Of a DNA stretch of 64,000 nt, positions 21,800 to 32,169 are shown one piece after another. The notes beneath the pieces are model-generated. The model ran no database searches and was not told where the DNA came from. It saw only the letters and a program-made list of their open reading frames with translations. How positions within the stretch are numbered: position 1 is the first letter of the stretch; each line of letters starts with the position of its first letter. The translations under genes were made by a program, and so were the position numbers. Origin of the DNA: Phyto melanocephala (lineage: Eukaryota; Arthropoda; Insecta; Diptera; Rhinophoridae); the NCBI GenBank assembly GCA_941918925.1, contig OW799234.1, forward strand, positions 121,141,895-121,205,894. The letters run 5' to 3'.

Positions 21800-23650
21800 A
21801 ATAAATATGGCCGTTAATGTTTATATTTTGTGTTTGAAAATTTTTTCATTAAAATAATGAATTGATTTTGGGACATCGTTTGTCAAGAAATAAGTTATTA
21901 AACTTTTAAATTACATGGTGATTTTTGGGAAACGCTTAAGGATAAAGGCATCCTGATCTCATAAACGTACACAAGGTGTATGTATTAGGGAGAGGATTTG
22001 TTTTGATAAGTGCATATAATCTGATGATAAATGAATACTGCACAAGAGACTTTTGTGCAAATTCTTTTTTTATTTTTCCTTAAAGTGTAAATCCTTCCAT
22101 TATTGTTGTACTTTTAAAAATTTCTTCTTGTTTTTGAAACCATTATAAAATTTTGCTTCAAGTCAAAATGTATTTAAATAAATTATTATTATTATTAAAA
22201 GAGCAAAGTTTTTCTAAGGCTCTGGAAAATTGTTCAATAAATTTTAAATCTAAAAGAAATTATTTATATTTTCCATATAAGCAATGACACATGTCACCAG
22301 CAGCAAATCTAAAACAAAATCAAGTTCTTCGCCTTGATTATTTATGTTACAACCTCTGCTATTGTTTATTTGTATTTTAAACTTTTGATTACCTTTTTTT
22401 CTTTCTTCTTTGTATATTGTTGTTACTTTTGTTATTTATTGAAAAGTTTTTCGTTTATTTTTTTCTTTCAAAGTTAAATACTAACAACATAAGGTTGGCA
22501 TTTTATGAAAATATAACATTTTTACGCGTAAATTCACTTAAAATGCATGAAAGAGTTAAAACACCCGCTCACACAGACACAAAGGCACCGTGCAAATAGC
22601 ATGTTCTGAAGTTAAAAAAGATCAAAAAACTAAGTTTTTTTTCTCCATCAATTTTGACTTGATGTTTAAGTTACTTTTTCTTCTAATAAAATTAAAAAAA
22701 AAACATTTTTGTTAAAATGTATTTTGTTGTGCCTTCTTTAGCATTCAGCTATTTAAAAGTCAAGGTAAAAAGTAAAACAACAAATCAAATCAAAGGTTTT
22801 CTTAAGTTGCGTTTGTTGGAAGGCTGAGTGAAAAAGTAAATGGAAATAAATATGTTTGATGTTGTTGAAAGCTGAAGGGAAATCTTAATATAATAAGTGT
22901 AAAGTTAAAGTTATAACATTGAATTGTAAACTTCAGACAAAGCGCACAGGAGGTATAAAATAAACTAAATGTTAGGAAACTTGTTAAAAGCTTGTGTAAA
23001 TAAAAGGGATTTATACGTTTTTTTTTGTTAATGGCCTACTTGATTCAAATGCAGATTCACTTAATACAAATTTAATATATATTTTTTTTATTAAATTAAA
23101 TTAAATTAAATTATTATTTTTCATTATTTTAAATTGTAGCAAAAGTTAAACAAAAAGCGTTATTTTTTATTTGCCACATAATTTGCTTTAAAAAATAAAA
23201 CGGGTCAACGAAAAATTCGAAAAAAAAATAAAATAATTAAAAATTGATAGTTTCTCTAACAGTATTTGCTTATAAAGTTATCAGGTAATAGTTATGTCTA
23301 TAATGTTTTATAAAATATTTGGTCATGACAGTAAAGCGTATGTTTAAATTTAATAATTTATTTTAGGTTTTTTGAAGCCTTACTTCAAAAATTTTCAAGC
23401 CACATTTGCCAAATAAATCTTTAAAAAACATAAAATATTTTTGTTGAAACTGGCAGTAACAGTATAACTTTAATCCATTCCGAGTATGGCACTCTCCTCT
23501 GTGTAGATTCTGGATTTAACATTATACGCCATTTTGGTTTATTATCTACGACGCCATCTTTGATTTGGAATTTATATATAGTTCACTGTTCCAGTTGTCA
23601 AGCCATATATTCATATTGATGGGAAGCAAACCAAATTATCAGCCCCTTTT
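21800..23650. other. AT-rich stretch without recognised genes
   Basis: No gene or repeat family supported. Low-complexity frames such as 22417-22599 are treated as chance. Confidence 0.4.
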
Positions 23651-23681
23651 TTATACCCTTCACACAGTGAAAAAGGGTATA

Positions 23682-24482
23682 CACTCAGGTCTTTTTCTAT
23701 GCGGTAGATGCGTTCCGCATAAAACCGCATAAAAAAAATCGCATAAAAAAGACTCTAGCTCAATACAAAAACTAGGGATACGTTCCGGAATTTAAAAAAA
23801 AATCGCATAAATTGAAATTAGAGTATTAAAAATGTATCAATTTGGCATAAAAAAAGGAAATTTCAATTTTTTTGATGGCTCTGATTGATGATTCGCCTAG
23901 TTTAAAGTGATCTGCAAGAGCCTCATTATTAGCTCCATTCGCTAAGCGGTCCAAAATTTCAATTTTGGTCTCTAAAGAAATCGTTTGTCGTTTTTTTTAT
24001 TTTTCTCCATATCAATTGCTTAAAATCGAATCCAAAAATTTAATGTTAGCATTGAAACCATAAAAAAAATTACACTTACTTTTTGGAGCGAAACTTCAAC
24101 ACCTTCTATAATTAAAATTTAAAAATCTCTGTAAAATTCCACCACAATAAATATTTTAAATTGAATCAACTGTCAATGACTAAACTGCAAACGTACGTCA
24201 GAACATTTTATCGTCGCCTGCTTACAAAATCTATAAGGGAAATCCCAAACTTCAAATAATCGCTGCTGGTCTTCGCATGAAACGCATTATTTAACAGAAA
24301 GTACAAACCTTAACAGAAATCTACAAACTTTACAGAAAGCACCAAACTTAACAGAAATATCAAAGCCTAGTATTATCAATTATCTAAATATTATTTTTAT
24401 ATAAAAAAAAATTTTGAATATTTAAAAACCGCATAAACTCAAATTCGCATAAAAAAATACCGCATAAAAATAGACTTGATTG
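23682..24482 (-). mobile_element. pogo/Tigger-type element, 801 bp, TA target site
   Basis: Left end CACTCAGGTCTTTTTCTATG and right end (reverse complement) CAATCAAGTCTATTTTTATG, both followed by CGGTA, are flanked by TA at 23680-23681 and 24483-24484. Excision with one TA recreates GGGTATATATAGG, exactly the sequence at 51517-51529 in the uninterrupted copy. Multiple GCATAAAA units lie just inside both ends. Minus-strand coding relic shows the pogo/CENP-B type DNA-binding domain. Confidence 0.85.
23876..24016 (-). pseudogene. Pogo/CENP-B-type helix-turn-helix relic
   Basis: The minus strand encodes TISLETKIEILDRLANGANN followed by EALADHFKLGESSIRA, the first helix-turn-helix of pogo/Tigger transposases and CENP-B, which binds the element ends. 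An ATG about 20 bases upstream is out of frame by one base within a poly-A run, a likely slippage frameshift. No DDE catalytic domain is present, so the element is internally deleted. Confidence 0.75.
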
Positions 24483-25167
24483 TATATAGGTTTGTCATTC
24501 CGTGTGAAATTTCTACAATTTTCATTTCCGACCCCATAAAGTATATATTTTCTAAAAGCTTAAGAATAGGGGAGTCGATTAAGCTCTGTCAGTCTGTCCG
24601 TCTGTCCGTGTGTATGTTGAAATCAACTTTTTGAAGCCCCCCGAAATCGCTTGGACCCGTGAGGTATTAAAATATCAAAAACCCACGACCAGCTTGATTT
24701 TTTTTTTCACAAAAACAACATTACAACAACAACATATATACATACAAACGTGAATATTGGTTGGAGTAAACGTGGCATCGAATCCCAGCTGAGCCAAAAA
24801 TTTTTTTTTTTATTTTTCTTGTTTGTTTTTTATTTCATAGATTATTTATATTTTTATTTGTTTTTTTTTTTTTTTTGTTTTGTTTTATATTTATTATTTA
24901 TATTTTATTTATTTTTTTTACTATTTTTACGTTAATTTTTAATTTTATAATGGGATGTTTTTATATAGGTATGTTTTTTATATATGTATGTACGTATTTC
25001 GTATGAGATGAGCGGTGGTACAAACTACTGTTATTGCATGACTACACGTTGTGAAGGGTATATAAGATTCGGCACGGCCGAATATAGCACTCTTACTTGT
25101 TTCGTATGCCATTTAGGACTTAAAATTTTTCATAGTTTCATTTGATACCAATACAGAGGAGCTTAAA

Positions 25168-25230
25168 GATTTGACCCATATAAAAGTAGATTTGACCCAT
25201 ATGAAAGTAGATTTGACCCATATTGTACGG
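25168..25230 (+). repeat. Three 21-bp tandem units
   Basis: GATTTGACCCATATAAAAGTA-type units at 25168, 25189 and 25210. The 21-bp period keeps one frame open (DLTHIKV-like repeats), but no wider coding context is seen. Confidence 0.8.
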
Positions 25231-25239
25231 AACTTTGTA

Positions 25240-26040
25240 GCGGCAGCCGACGTGAGTTTTAAATTTTGTATTATTTTGCTAGTCAAATCCTTTTATTTGG
25301 TACCCATATCGAATATTTCGATTGTTCATTTTAACAATTTTAGGAAAAACACTGTTGTATTTGTATTTTTGGTGCTTATATCTCAGTTGAGTTCATACCA
25401 ACTTGTAAGTTATATTAAGGAATAATTTTCGAGGTTGCAGCCCAAATCTGGCCACAACAAATTTTTAAAATTAAAAATTAAATTATTAAATTTATTTTAA
25501 AAACGTGATACATTACAAAAATAATACATATTTCTTTAAATGTTTTTTTTTTGCCAATTGTCTCTGGAAATATATCAAAAAGTAAGAGTCAGGCGTGTGG
25601 TTTTTAAATTAAAATTAAAAATTCTTTTGAAAACTATTTCAGTTTTTTTAATAAAAGTTAATAAAAATTTTATTTCAATTTTCCTACTAGATCTAGAAAG
25701 CACTATAGATATTAGGTAGTTCACTACATAGTCTTGAGTTTTTAGCATTGTATCTTAACATAAGCCAAGAGATTAATGAAGGAAAGTATTGCCAGCTGTT
25801 GTTATGATTGAGTAAATACAACATGAAACACAGGAGAAGTGTGTGGGCGTGAGCAACTCAACCCAATGGGGAGACAAGTGTCTGACTATGATTATGAGAC
25901 TCGGTACTAATTGATAATGAAATCACTTTATGCCATTTTGTAAAATAAATACACCTTTAAAGGGGCATTATAAAATATATATACATATGTGAAGTAAAAT
26001 GATAAAATTCATAGTGGTTTGATAGGCGCTTTAGGTAGTA
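25240..26040. other. AT-rich stretch without recognised genes
   Basis: Nothing supported. Confidence 0.4.
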
Positions 26041-26080
26041 CGTATGATTAATACTGATATTCAAGTTTATTAATCATACG
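26041..26080. repeat. Short perfect hairpin
   Basis: CGTATGATTAATA pairs with TTTATTAATCATACG across about 15 bases. It lies 18 bp left of the MITE at 26099. Confidence 0.6.
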
Positions 26081-26098
26081 ACTCAGTTGTTAAACATA

Positions 26099-26493
26099 CC
26101 CAGCAAAACAATCTATGACAAAAAAGTGAATTTGCAAGGGTTCAACTGGTGACGAAGTGATTAAATTTAGGTGAAAACGCTAATGATTTGAAAATAAGCG
26201 TGTCATTGGAGATCATGTGTTTAAATGAACATATTAATGAACTGCACTCTATTTTAACAAGTGCACAGAACTCATGCATATATAATGGAAAGCATCCGCT
26301 GCTACATGAGTTAATTTTATTTGTTTACATAAAGTGTATAAGATATTTCGCATATAACATTTTTAAGCACATCATTTATAACAAATTGCTTTGCACTTAG
26401 GAAGTCATTTAAAATGATTGCTTTTACACAATTAATTTAGAAAGCTTTGAAATGTAATTCGCTTTGCACTACTTTCAATTTTTTTTTGCTGGG
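26099..26493. mobile_element. MITE with CCCAGCAAA ends, copy 2 (395 bp)
   Basis: CCCAGCAAAAC at the left and GCTGGG at the right, flanked by TA at 26097-26098 and 26494-26495. Internal match to copy 3: GTGTCATTGGAGA, AAGTGCACAGAACTCATGC. Non-coding. Confidence 0.8.
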
Positions 26494-26599
26494 TAACTTT
26501 TAAATAGTCCCAGCCAAAAATTAAGTGTATTTTTTTTTTTTATAGAAGAATAGAATGATGAATTTAAGTATTTTTTTTTTATAGAAGAATAGAATTATG

Positions 26600-27280
26600 A
26601 ATTTAAGTAAAATTGACAAGAAATTTCCTTTTTTCGACCGATAATCTTCTGACATTATAATTGAAATATGCCTTCTAGCATATGACCACCGCGGCTGGCT
26701 CGGACGACTTTTTCCAACACTTGTGGTCATATATTGGTAATAACGTGATGAATGTTACCCTCCAAGTGGTCAATCGATTTAAGTTTATTGGCATACATCA
26801 GTGTCTTTACAGATCTCTATAAAAAATAGACTAGCGGAGTTAAATCGCACAATCTTGGGGACAAATTCACGGGTATACGGTTACTTATATGGGTAACTAT
26901 ACGGTTACCTATACGGGTAACTATACGCTTAACTATACGGTTGACAGTTACTAAACGTTTCCTTCAACAAATCAACTATGGCACGAGCTGTGTAGCATGT
27001 CCTTACTTGTTCAAACCGCAATTACTGCACATCATGGTTGTTCAATTGATGAACTAAAAGATCAGTAATCATGACGCTATAGCGACTACAATTGATTTCA
27101 GCCTTTTGTCCTCGTTTTGTCATCGTTTTTAAAGAAGTACGGTCAAATGACTTTACCAGTTCTTTAAACCAAACCAAGCAGTCAGTTTTTCTAGATGTAA
27201 CGGTATCTTAAAGAGACGAAAGGACTAATCTCCTACTACTGAAGGTTAACAAAAAAAATTAAACTGACTTAAAAATATGA
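26600..27280 (-). pseudogene. Mariner-type transposase relic
   Basis: Minus-strand pieces: CSRYSVMITDLLVHQLNNHD (the NGDRYRTMI block), YTARAIVDLLKETFSN after the second catalytic Asp position, LCDLTPLVYFL (third Asp block), and VLEKVVRASRGGHM near the C-terminus. Stops and frameshifts are common. The element is close to the transposase at 39.2 kb in type. A short tandem repeat fills the place of the segment before the third Asp. Confidence 0.65.
26873..26950 (+). repeat. Short tandem array with GGGTAACTATACGGTTAC unit
   Basis: About four imperfect 18-20 bp units alternate GGTTAC and GTAACTATACG. It is embedded in the transposase relic. Confidence 0.75.
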
Positions 27281-27518
27281 AAATCGCTTCTGTGCCAACT
27301 TGTAAAAAATCTTAAATATTACTCCTTCAATTTATAAATTTAAATGATCTCAGTAATAAAATTGTAATTGTTTTATTTAAAAATTTATTTTACCTAGAGT
27401 TGTTATTGTGCATATTTATGATGGATTTTTTTTTGGGTTTTTGATTTTTGATTTGTGATTTGTGATTTATTTGATAATGCCTAGAGTAATGAAACACTTT
27501 ATCGAGATTTAGTGCATT

Positions 27519-27645
27519 ATGCATATAAATACATTTATTATTATTTTTTTTGTTTCGCAAACCAATAACGAACTGAAACCAGAAAACGAACTAGAAAAAG
27601 AATTGAATTTAACTTTATCAAAAAGCGTTAAATTGCATTTGTGGT
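27519..27645 (+). CDS. Candidate coding exon (unidentified)
   Basis: A charged, non-repetitive stretch reads NNELKPENELEKELNLTLSK then SVKLHLW, and stops just before a consensus 5' splice site GTAAGTATT at 27646. Codon content contrasts with the surrounding AT-rich DNA. Upstream, a pyrimidine tract and CCTAG at about 27480-27484 could be an acceptor. I do not recognise the protein, no neighbouring exon is identified, and the opposite strand is also open, so this could be chance. Confidence 0.2.
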
Positions 27646-27799
27646 GTAAGTATTCAGATCGCATGTATATACATAGAAATGCCTGCTGTGCATTACGTGA
27701 CTTTTCATACCGCACACTATTTGATGCAGCTACACACACATTAATACATTTATACATATAAAATGGTAGGTTTCTAGTATTTGTGTTTGTGCACAACAA

Positions 27800-28350
27800 A
27801 TATTAAAGTATATGTGTATGTAAAAGAATGAAAACAAAATGTTGCACAATTTTTGCATGATTTTGAAAAAAGGAGAAGATAATTTTGAATGAAATTCACG
27901 ATTTTGTTAATGTTTGTTTTTTATTTCGGTTTTTAATGTTGTTTTCTATTTTAGTTTAAGGGGGTAGCGAAAAATATGCAATTTTTAGATTTATAAGTTT
28001 AAACACATACACCCACACGTTTAGTAGGTTTTAACCATTCCTGAATTTATGTCAGACATACAGGATGACATACATATTCTTTTTAATTTCATTTATTTTA
28101 CTTTTTCTATTTTAAAACCGCTTTCACAACTTACACGGTAGATATCAGTAGGAAAAAGCCTCTATTTTTATAGATTTTATATTTATGTTAACAAAAATTT
28201 ATACAGGGTGTTCGTTGGAAGGCAATTTGTTAACAGCGATTATTTCACTTATAAAATCGTGATGGAAATTAACACATACTGGATTGACCATACAAAATTT
28301 GTGAAGATATTTTTTTTTTGGTGTTTATGAACATTTTTTTGTTATCGTCA
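27800..28350. other. AT-rich stretch; possible transposon end at 28206
   Basis: ACAGGGTGTTCGTTGG at 28204-28219 resembles the terminus of Tc1/mariner-type elements, but no partner end was found. Confidence 0.3.
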
Positions 28351-28356
28351 GTAACA

Positions 28357-29624
28357 AGGGGTGTCTCGAAATGCTTTTTTACATTTTAAAATGTCTCCCA
28401 ATTCTAGTTTTTTTCAAACAAAAAATACATTTTATTGGCGTTATGGAGAAAAATTTCTAAACTTTATTATGCAAAAAACCAAAGTTTCAAATTTTATTTT
28501 CTTTTGCAAAATTTCACACTTTTTTCTTAACGCTTTGCATTAAACGTTGGACACATGTTTTACCGAAGTGTTTGATAGCTTTTTTCTAAATAAATTCAAA
28601 TTTTTTTTACATTTGCAGAAGCTTTGAACTTTGTTCTTAGGTACTGCCTAAGTATAGCCCAATAGCGATCAATAGGCCTTAGCTCTGGACAATTAGGTGG
28701 ATTCATGTTTTTCGGTACAAAATTAATTTGGTTGGCCTCATACCACTCAACGACGTCTTTGCTGTAGTGGCAGCTTGCCAAGTCGGGCCAAAACAGTGGA
28801 GGTATATTGTGGCTTCTGTATAATGGCAATACAGCATTTTTCAGGCACTCATTAATATAAAATTGGCTGTTCATTGTACGATTCACAATGATTGCCTTTG
28901 AAGTTTTCCCACATGTACATATTGCTTGACGTATCATATATTTTTTGGCGAATTTTGAAATCTTTTTATACTTAAATTTATCGGAAACATTAGCTCTTTT
29001 ATTAGAAACATAAAAACCCTGACCACGAAGCTCTGAATAGTCAGCCTTACAATAAATTTCAACGTCCATTAAAATACATCTATTAAAATTATTTAATTTG
29101 TGACGTAGCAACTGTCTTGCTTTTATTCTTGCCGTTTCTGTTTCTTTTTCGCTTCGGTTTGGAGCTTTCTTGACTTTGAATGTTCTAAAATTTTCTTTTT
29201 TCTTTATTCGTTCTACAAGCGACTTTGAAATATTTAGTTTTCGTGCGACATCGCGAATGGAAATGTTAAAGATTTGAGGATTCCTAAAACCACGAGGCCC
29301 TCCACCTTTCTTGTGCTTAATAGACAAGTCTTTTTTGAATTTAAAAATAACGTTACGGCCAGTCTGTCTGGACACTTTTGCCCGTCGCGCAACTTCAACG
29401 TAAGAAAGTTGTTTATTTTCATTATAAATATCCACAATATTTTTTCTCACTTTTTCTCTATTTGACGACATTTTAAATACGGATTAAATAATTTGAATAA
29501 ACTTATTAACAAAGTATTGTTGACACTTATAACTATCAGAGAGTGGAACAAAAAAATTAATTAAAAAATAATTGTTTGCGTAGTGCCCTGTAAAAAATGT
29601 AAAAAAGCATTTCGAGACACCCCT
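28357..29624 (-). mobile_element. DD37D Tc1/mariner-superfamily transposon (1,268 bp)
   Basis: Ends AGGGGTGTCTCGAAATGC, continuing TTTTTTACATTTT, are inverted repeats of at least 31 bp at both sides. TA flanks the right end (29625-29626); the left flank is CA (28355-28356), so one base of the target duplication has mutated. The minus strand carries a nearly full transposase. Confidence 0.85.
28514..29471 (-). pseudogene. DD37D transposase, nearly intact
   Basis: The main frame (29471-28596, 291 codons) has two helix-turn-helix regions (about residues 8-45 and 68-92, the latter with RDVARKLNISKSLVERI) and a DDE/D catalytic domain. Catalytic candidates are Asp136 (ILMDVE), Asp230 (FWPDLASCHYS) and Asp268 (RPIDRYW), with 37 residues between the last two, as in the ITm DD37E group; here Asp replaces the usual Glu. 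DVEIY in place of the usual DDETY is also odd. After residue 291 a stop (TGA) and frameshift interrupt; the neighbouring frame continues HFGKTCVQRLMQSVKKKV to a stop at 28514. Probably inactive, recently. Confidence 0.8.
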
Positions 29625-29639
29625 TAATCACATTGATTT

Positions 29640-30330
29640 GCCTACACTGTGAGAATTAGAAATATCTGCCTTCGTCAATTTTATTTTCTGTTAAACATAA
29701 ATTGTAAGAATTTGCCAGGATAGATGGCATTGATGTTGATTATCGGAGTCAGTTTTATATTTGTTTTTATATCCACCTCCCACAAAATTATGTGGGTGCA
29801 AATTCATTTCGTCATTCCGGTTGAAACACATCGAAATATTCATTTCAGACCCTACAAATTATATATTTTGTGAGTACTGATTTCAGTTTAGAATGACCTA
29901 ACTATGTTCATCTGTACGTCTGCTGAAATCACGATACATTTCGTACAAAAAAGCTTAGGGAGTTTAAGTTTTGCCAGATTATTGTTAGTTCATGTTTGTT
30001 AATGAAAATGGGCTAAGGCGGTATATTATGAAGCCAGTTATAGTTTGTAGTATACGGGCAGGTTAAAAAATAATGTCTTTCTGACATTTAACGCAACAAC
30101 ATTATAATTTCACGAATACATTTTTATGATTAAAGCTCCTGAAATCTATACATTAAATAAGGAGTTTTTATAAAAATATAACAATATTTTTTCCTTTTGC
30201 TGTATATTTAAAAATTAATTAAATGCCATAAAACTTATAAAATTAGGTGCACCAATCTGAAATTCTGCTAACATTGCTTTTTGCTGAATATATTTTTAAA
30301 ACCTTTCCATGCAAAGATTTAGCTTAAATT
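29640..30330. other. AT-rich stretch with repeat-A-like fragment
   Basis: Around 29800-29960 there are traces (TTTCGTCATTCCGGTTG, TTTCAGACCCTACAAATTATA) of a degraded repeat A copy. Nothing else supported. Confidence 0.4.
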
Positions 30331-30339
30331 AAATTATTT

Positions 30340-31310
30340 TTCTGTGGACAAAGATTTTGAAAGAAAAAAAAAACTGTATATTGACATATCCAAGTTGAGT
30401 TTATTAGCAGAAACTACTTTGATACTCCTGTTTTAATGCCCACTTATCATATAATCTACTAAAAAAGAAAATTAAATGCTCATAACGCTGGGTCTCCACG
30501 TAGCAATTTGTATTATCGCAATTGTCAAATTGGATTGCGTCCATAGAGATTGCGACGTGTAGACAGAAAATTGCTATATATAGCAATTTATTGCACAATC
30601 ATTGCTCTGCTAATTGCTAAAGCAATTATTGCCGCAGTAAGCTGTCAAAATCATGTAATTTTCTTTGAATTTTTTGGTTTTCTTTGCAGAAACAAAGGAA
30701 AATTAAAATAATAGTACCACATAATAATTTAGAGTGAGGTATTCTAAAAAAATCCATTAGAGTTAAATAAAAGATATTAAATTTTTTAAGTAAATTACTT
30801 GTGCCGTGTTCTCGACCCAATACAAAAATAAACATACTTTAGCAATAAAGTATCGTTATTCTGCCGACGGTTTTGCTTTTGCTTAGCAATAACAATTGGT
30901 ACGTGGAGACCCCGGGTAAAAGTGACAGCAATAAATGTATGATGATAAAATTTTGTTTATTTACCTTCCTAGAGGATGTTATTATAATGTTAGAAAATTC
31001 AGGTTACACACCCACTTTAACACCTAATTCCCATAAAACGTGTTACCTACATTCATACAATTTTCCTATAGACAAAGATTTTGGAATAATAAAGGGGTTT
31101 ATATTGAAATAGCTAAGTGAAGTTCATTAGGACAAAAAAAAAAAACAACCTTAGGCGTACTTTCGCGCCCACTTTTCACATATTCTACGTCCACCACCCA
31201 TATAGCGCTTTATCCTTAATTCATATTATTTCTATATAAACAAAAATTATATAAAAACCAAAGACTGTATAACGGATTATCTTTTTAGAATATTAAAAAA
31301 ACTTTATATA
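30340..31310 (-). repeat. Degenerate repeat E on the minus strand
   Basis: TTAGCAGAAACTACTTTGATA and CCCACTTTTCACATATTC match the body of repeat E in reverse. Interrupted by a MITE at 30488. Confidence 0.45.
30488..30915. mobile_element. MITE with GGGTCTCCACGTA ends
   Basis: Left end CTGGGTCTCCACGTAGCAAT and right end (reverse complement) CCGGGGTCTCCACGTACCAA, continuing AATTTGTTATC / AATTGTTATTG. Interior has many GCAATT motifs and no coding. No target duplication was found, so superfamily is open; the CAGGGTCTCC-like start suggests hAT. Confidence 0.65.
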
Positions 31311-31532
31311 ATTTCTTAAGTACCTGTAGCTACCAATTCATTCCGTTAAAATACTAATTTTATCACTTCAAGTCAAGGAATATTGAGGTTCCATTGTCAC
31401 ACTGAGTTTAAGGAAATAAATTATTAGAAAATAAAGTTGGTTAAAGAAAATAATACATATTTAGTTAGACACAGATTATTCCATAGTGAATACACTTAAA
31501 TACAAAATAATATTTTTTTGATATAAAAGTGA

Positions 31533-32165
31533 ATGGTGGTTCAATTTTAAGGGCTGATGTCGAATCTGGACCACACTTAAATGTCAAGTTTTTTTCTGTC
31601 AATTTCATACTAAATCAATTTTAACCATGGAAAGATACACAATCGAGCAACGCGTTATAGCTATTCAGGCTTATTATGAAAATGAATTTCGTACACTTTG
31701 TGATTTTTTCGGTAAATTTAATCGTCCAAATGTGCATACAATCGGAAAAATCGTGCAAAAATTTGAGCAAACTGGGTCTGTATGAGATGTGAAAATACCA
31801 GTGCATGCTCGTACTGCAGAAAAAATTGCTGCTGTTCGCGATAGTTTGGCTGAAGAGCCCCCCACCTCAACTCGTCGTCGTGCCCAACAATTGCACCTAT
31901 CACGCTCGTAGTTGCATTATGCATAAAGACCATTCCAAACGTCGTCAATGGTCAAAATGGTGGCAAGAAATGGGAACCGTGGATTATAAGTTTTCGAAGA
32001 AAATCATCTTCAGTAATGAGGCACATTTTTACCTCAGTGGATTCGTCAATAAGCAGAATTGCCGCATTTGGGCGAATGATAGTCCAAGAGTGATTGTCGA
32101 AAAACCAATGCACCCACAAAGAGTGGCTGCATTGTCGGGCCGTATTTTTTAAAAAATGAGGCCTG
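31533..32165 (+). pseudogene. Mariner-type transposase relic (family D)
   Basis: Preceded by GGTGGTTCAATTTTAAGGGC, similar to the terminal repeat at 49.09 kb. From 31627 the frame reads MERYTIEQRVIAIQAYYENE, an N-terminal helix-turn-helix, and continues to TPVHARTAEK-like sequence after one stop (31783-31785). A second piece (to 32152) has KKIIFSNEAHFYLSGFVNKQ, where Asn replaces the first catalytic Asp, and VIVEKPMHPQRVAALSG. The middle and the C-terminal half are deleted; a short KNEA-like remnant ends it at about 32160. Confidence 0.75.
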
Positions 32166-32169
32166 ATAG

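Larger units (their letters stand above)
23652..25101 (+). repeat. Interspersed repeat A carrying a pogo-type insertion
   Basis: Starts TATACCCTTCACACAGTG, interrupted at 23680, resumes at 24485 with TATAGGTTTGTCATTCCG, then TTCCGACCCCATAAAGTA, GTCTGTCCGTCTGTCCG and TGTTGAAATCAACTTTTTG. A tRNA-like segment GGCATCGAATCCCAGC lies at about 24773-24788 before a long poly-T core. The end is GAAGGGTATATAAGATTCGG ... CTTACTTGTT at 25101. Same plan as the copy starting at 51496. Confidence 0.8.

Noticed and set aside
24750..24935. 61-codon frame rich in Phe and Leu that could look like membrane segments
   Set aside because: It comes from the poly-T core of repeat A; the same core gives similar false frames elsewhere (54227-54643).
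27509..27799. 96-codon minus-strand frame
   Set aside because: Antisense to the candidate exon at 27519, and no splice or protein motif supports it.
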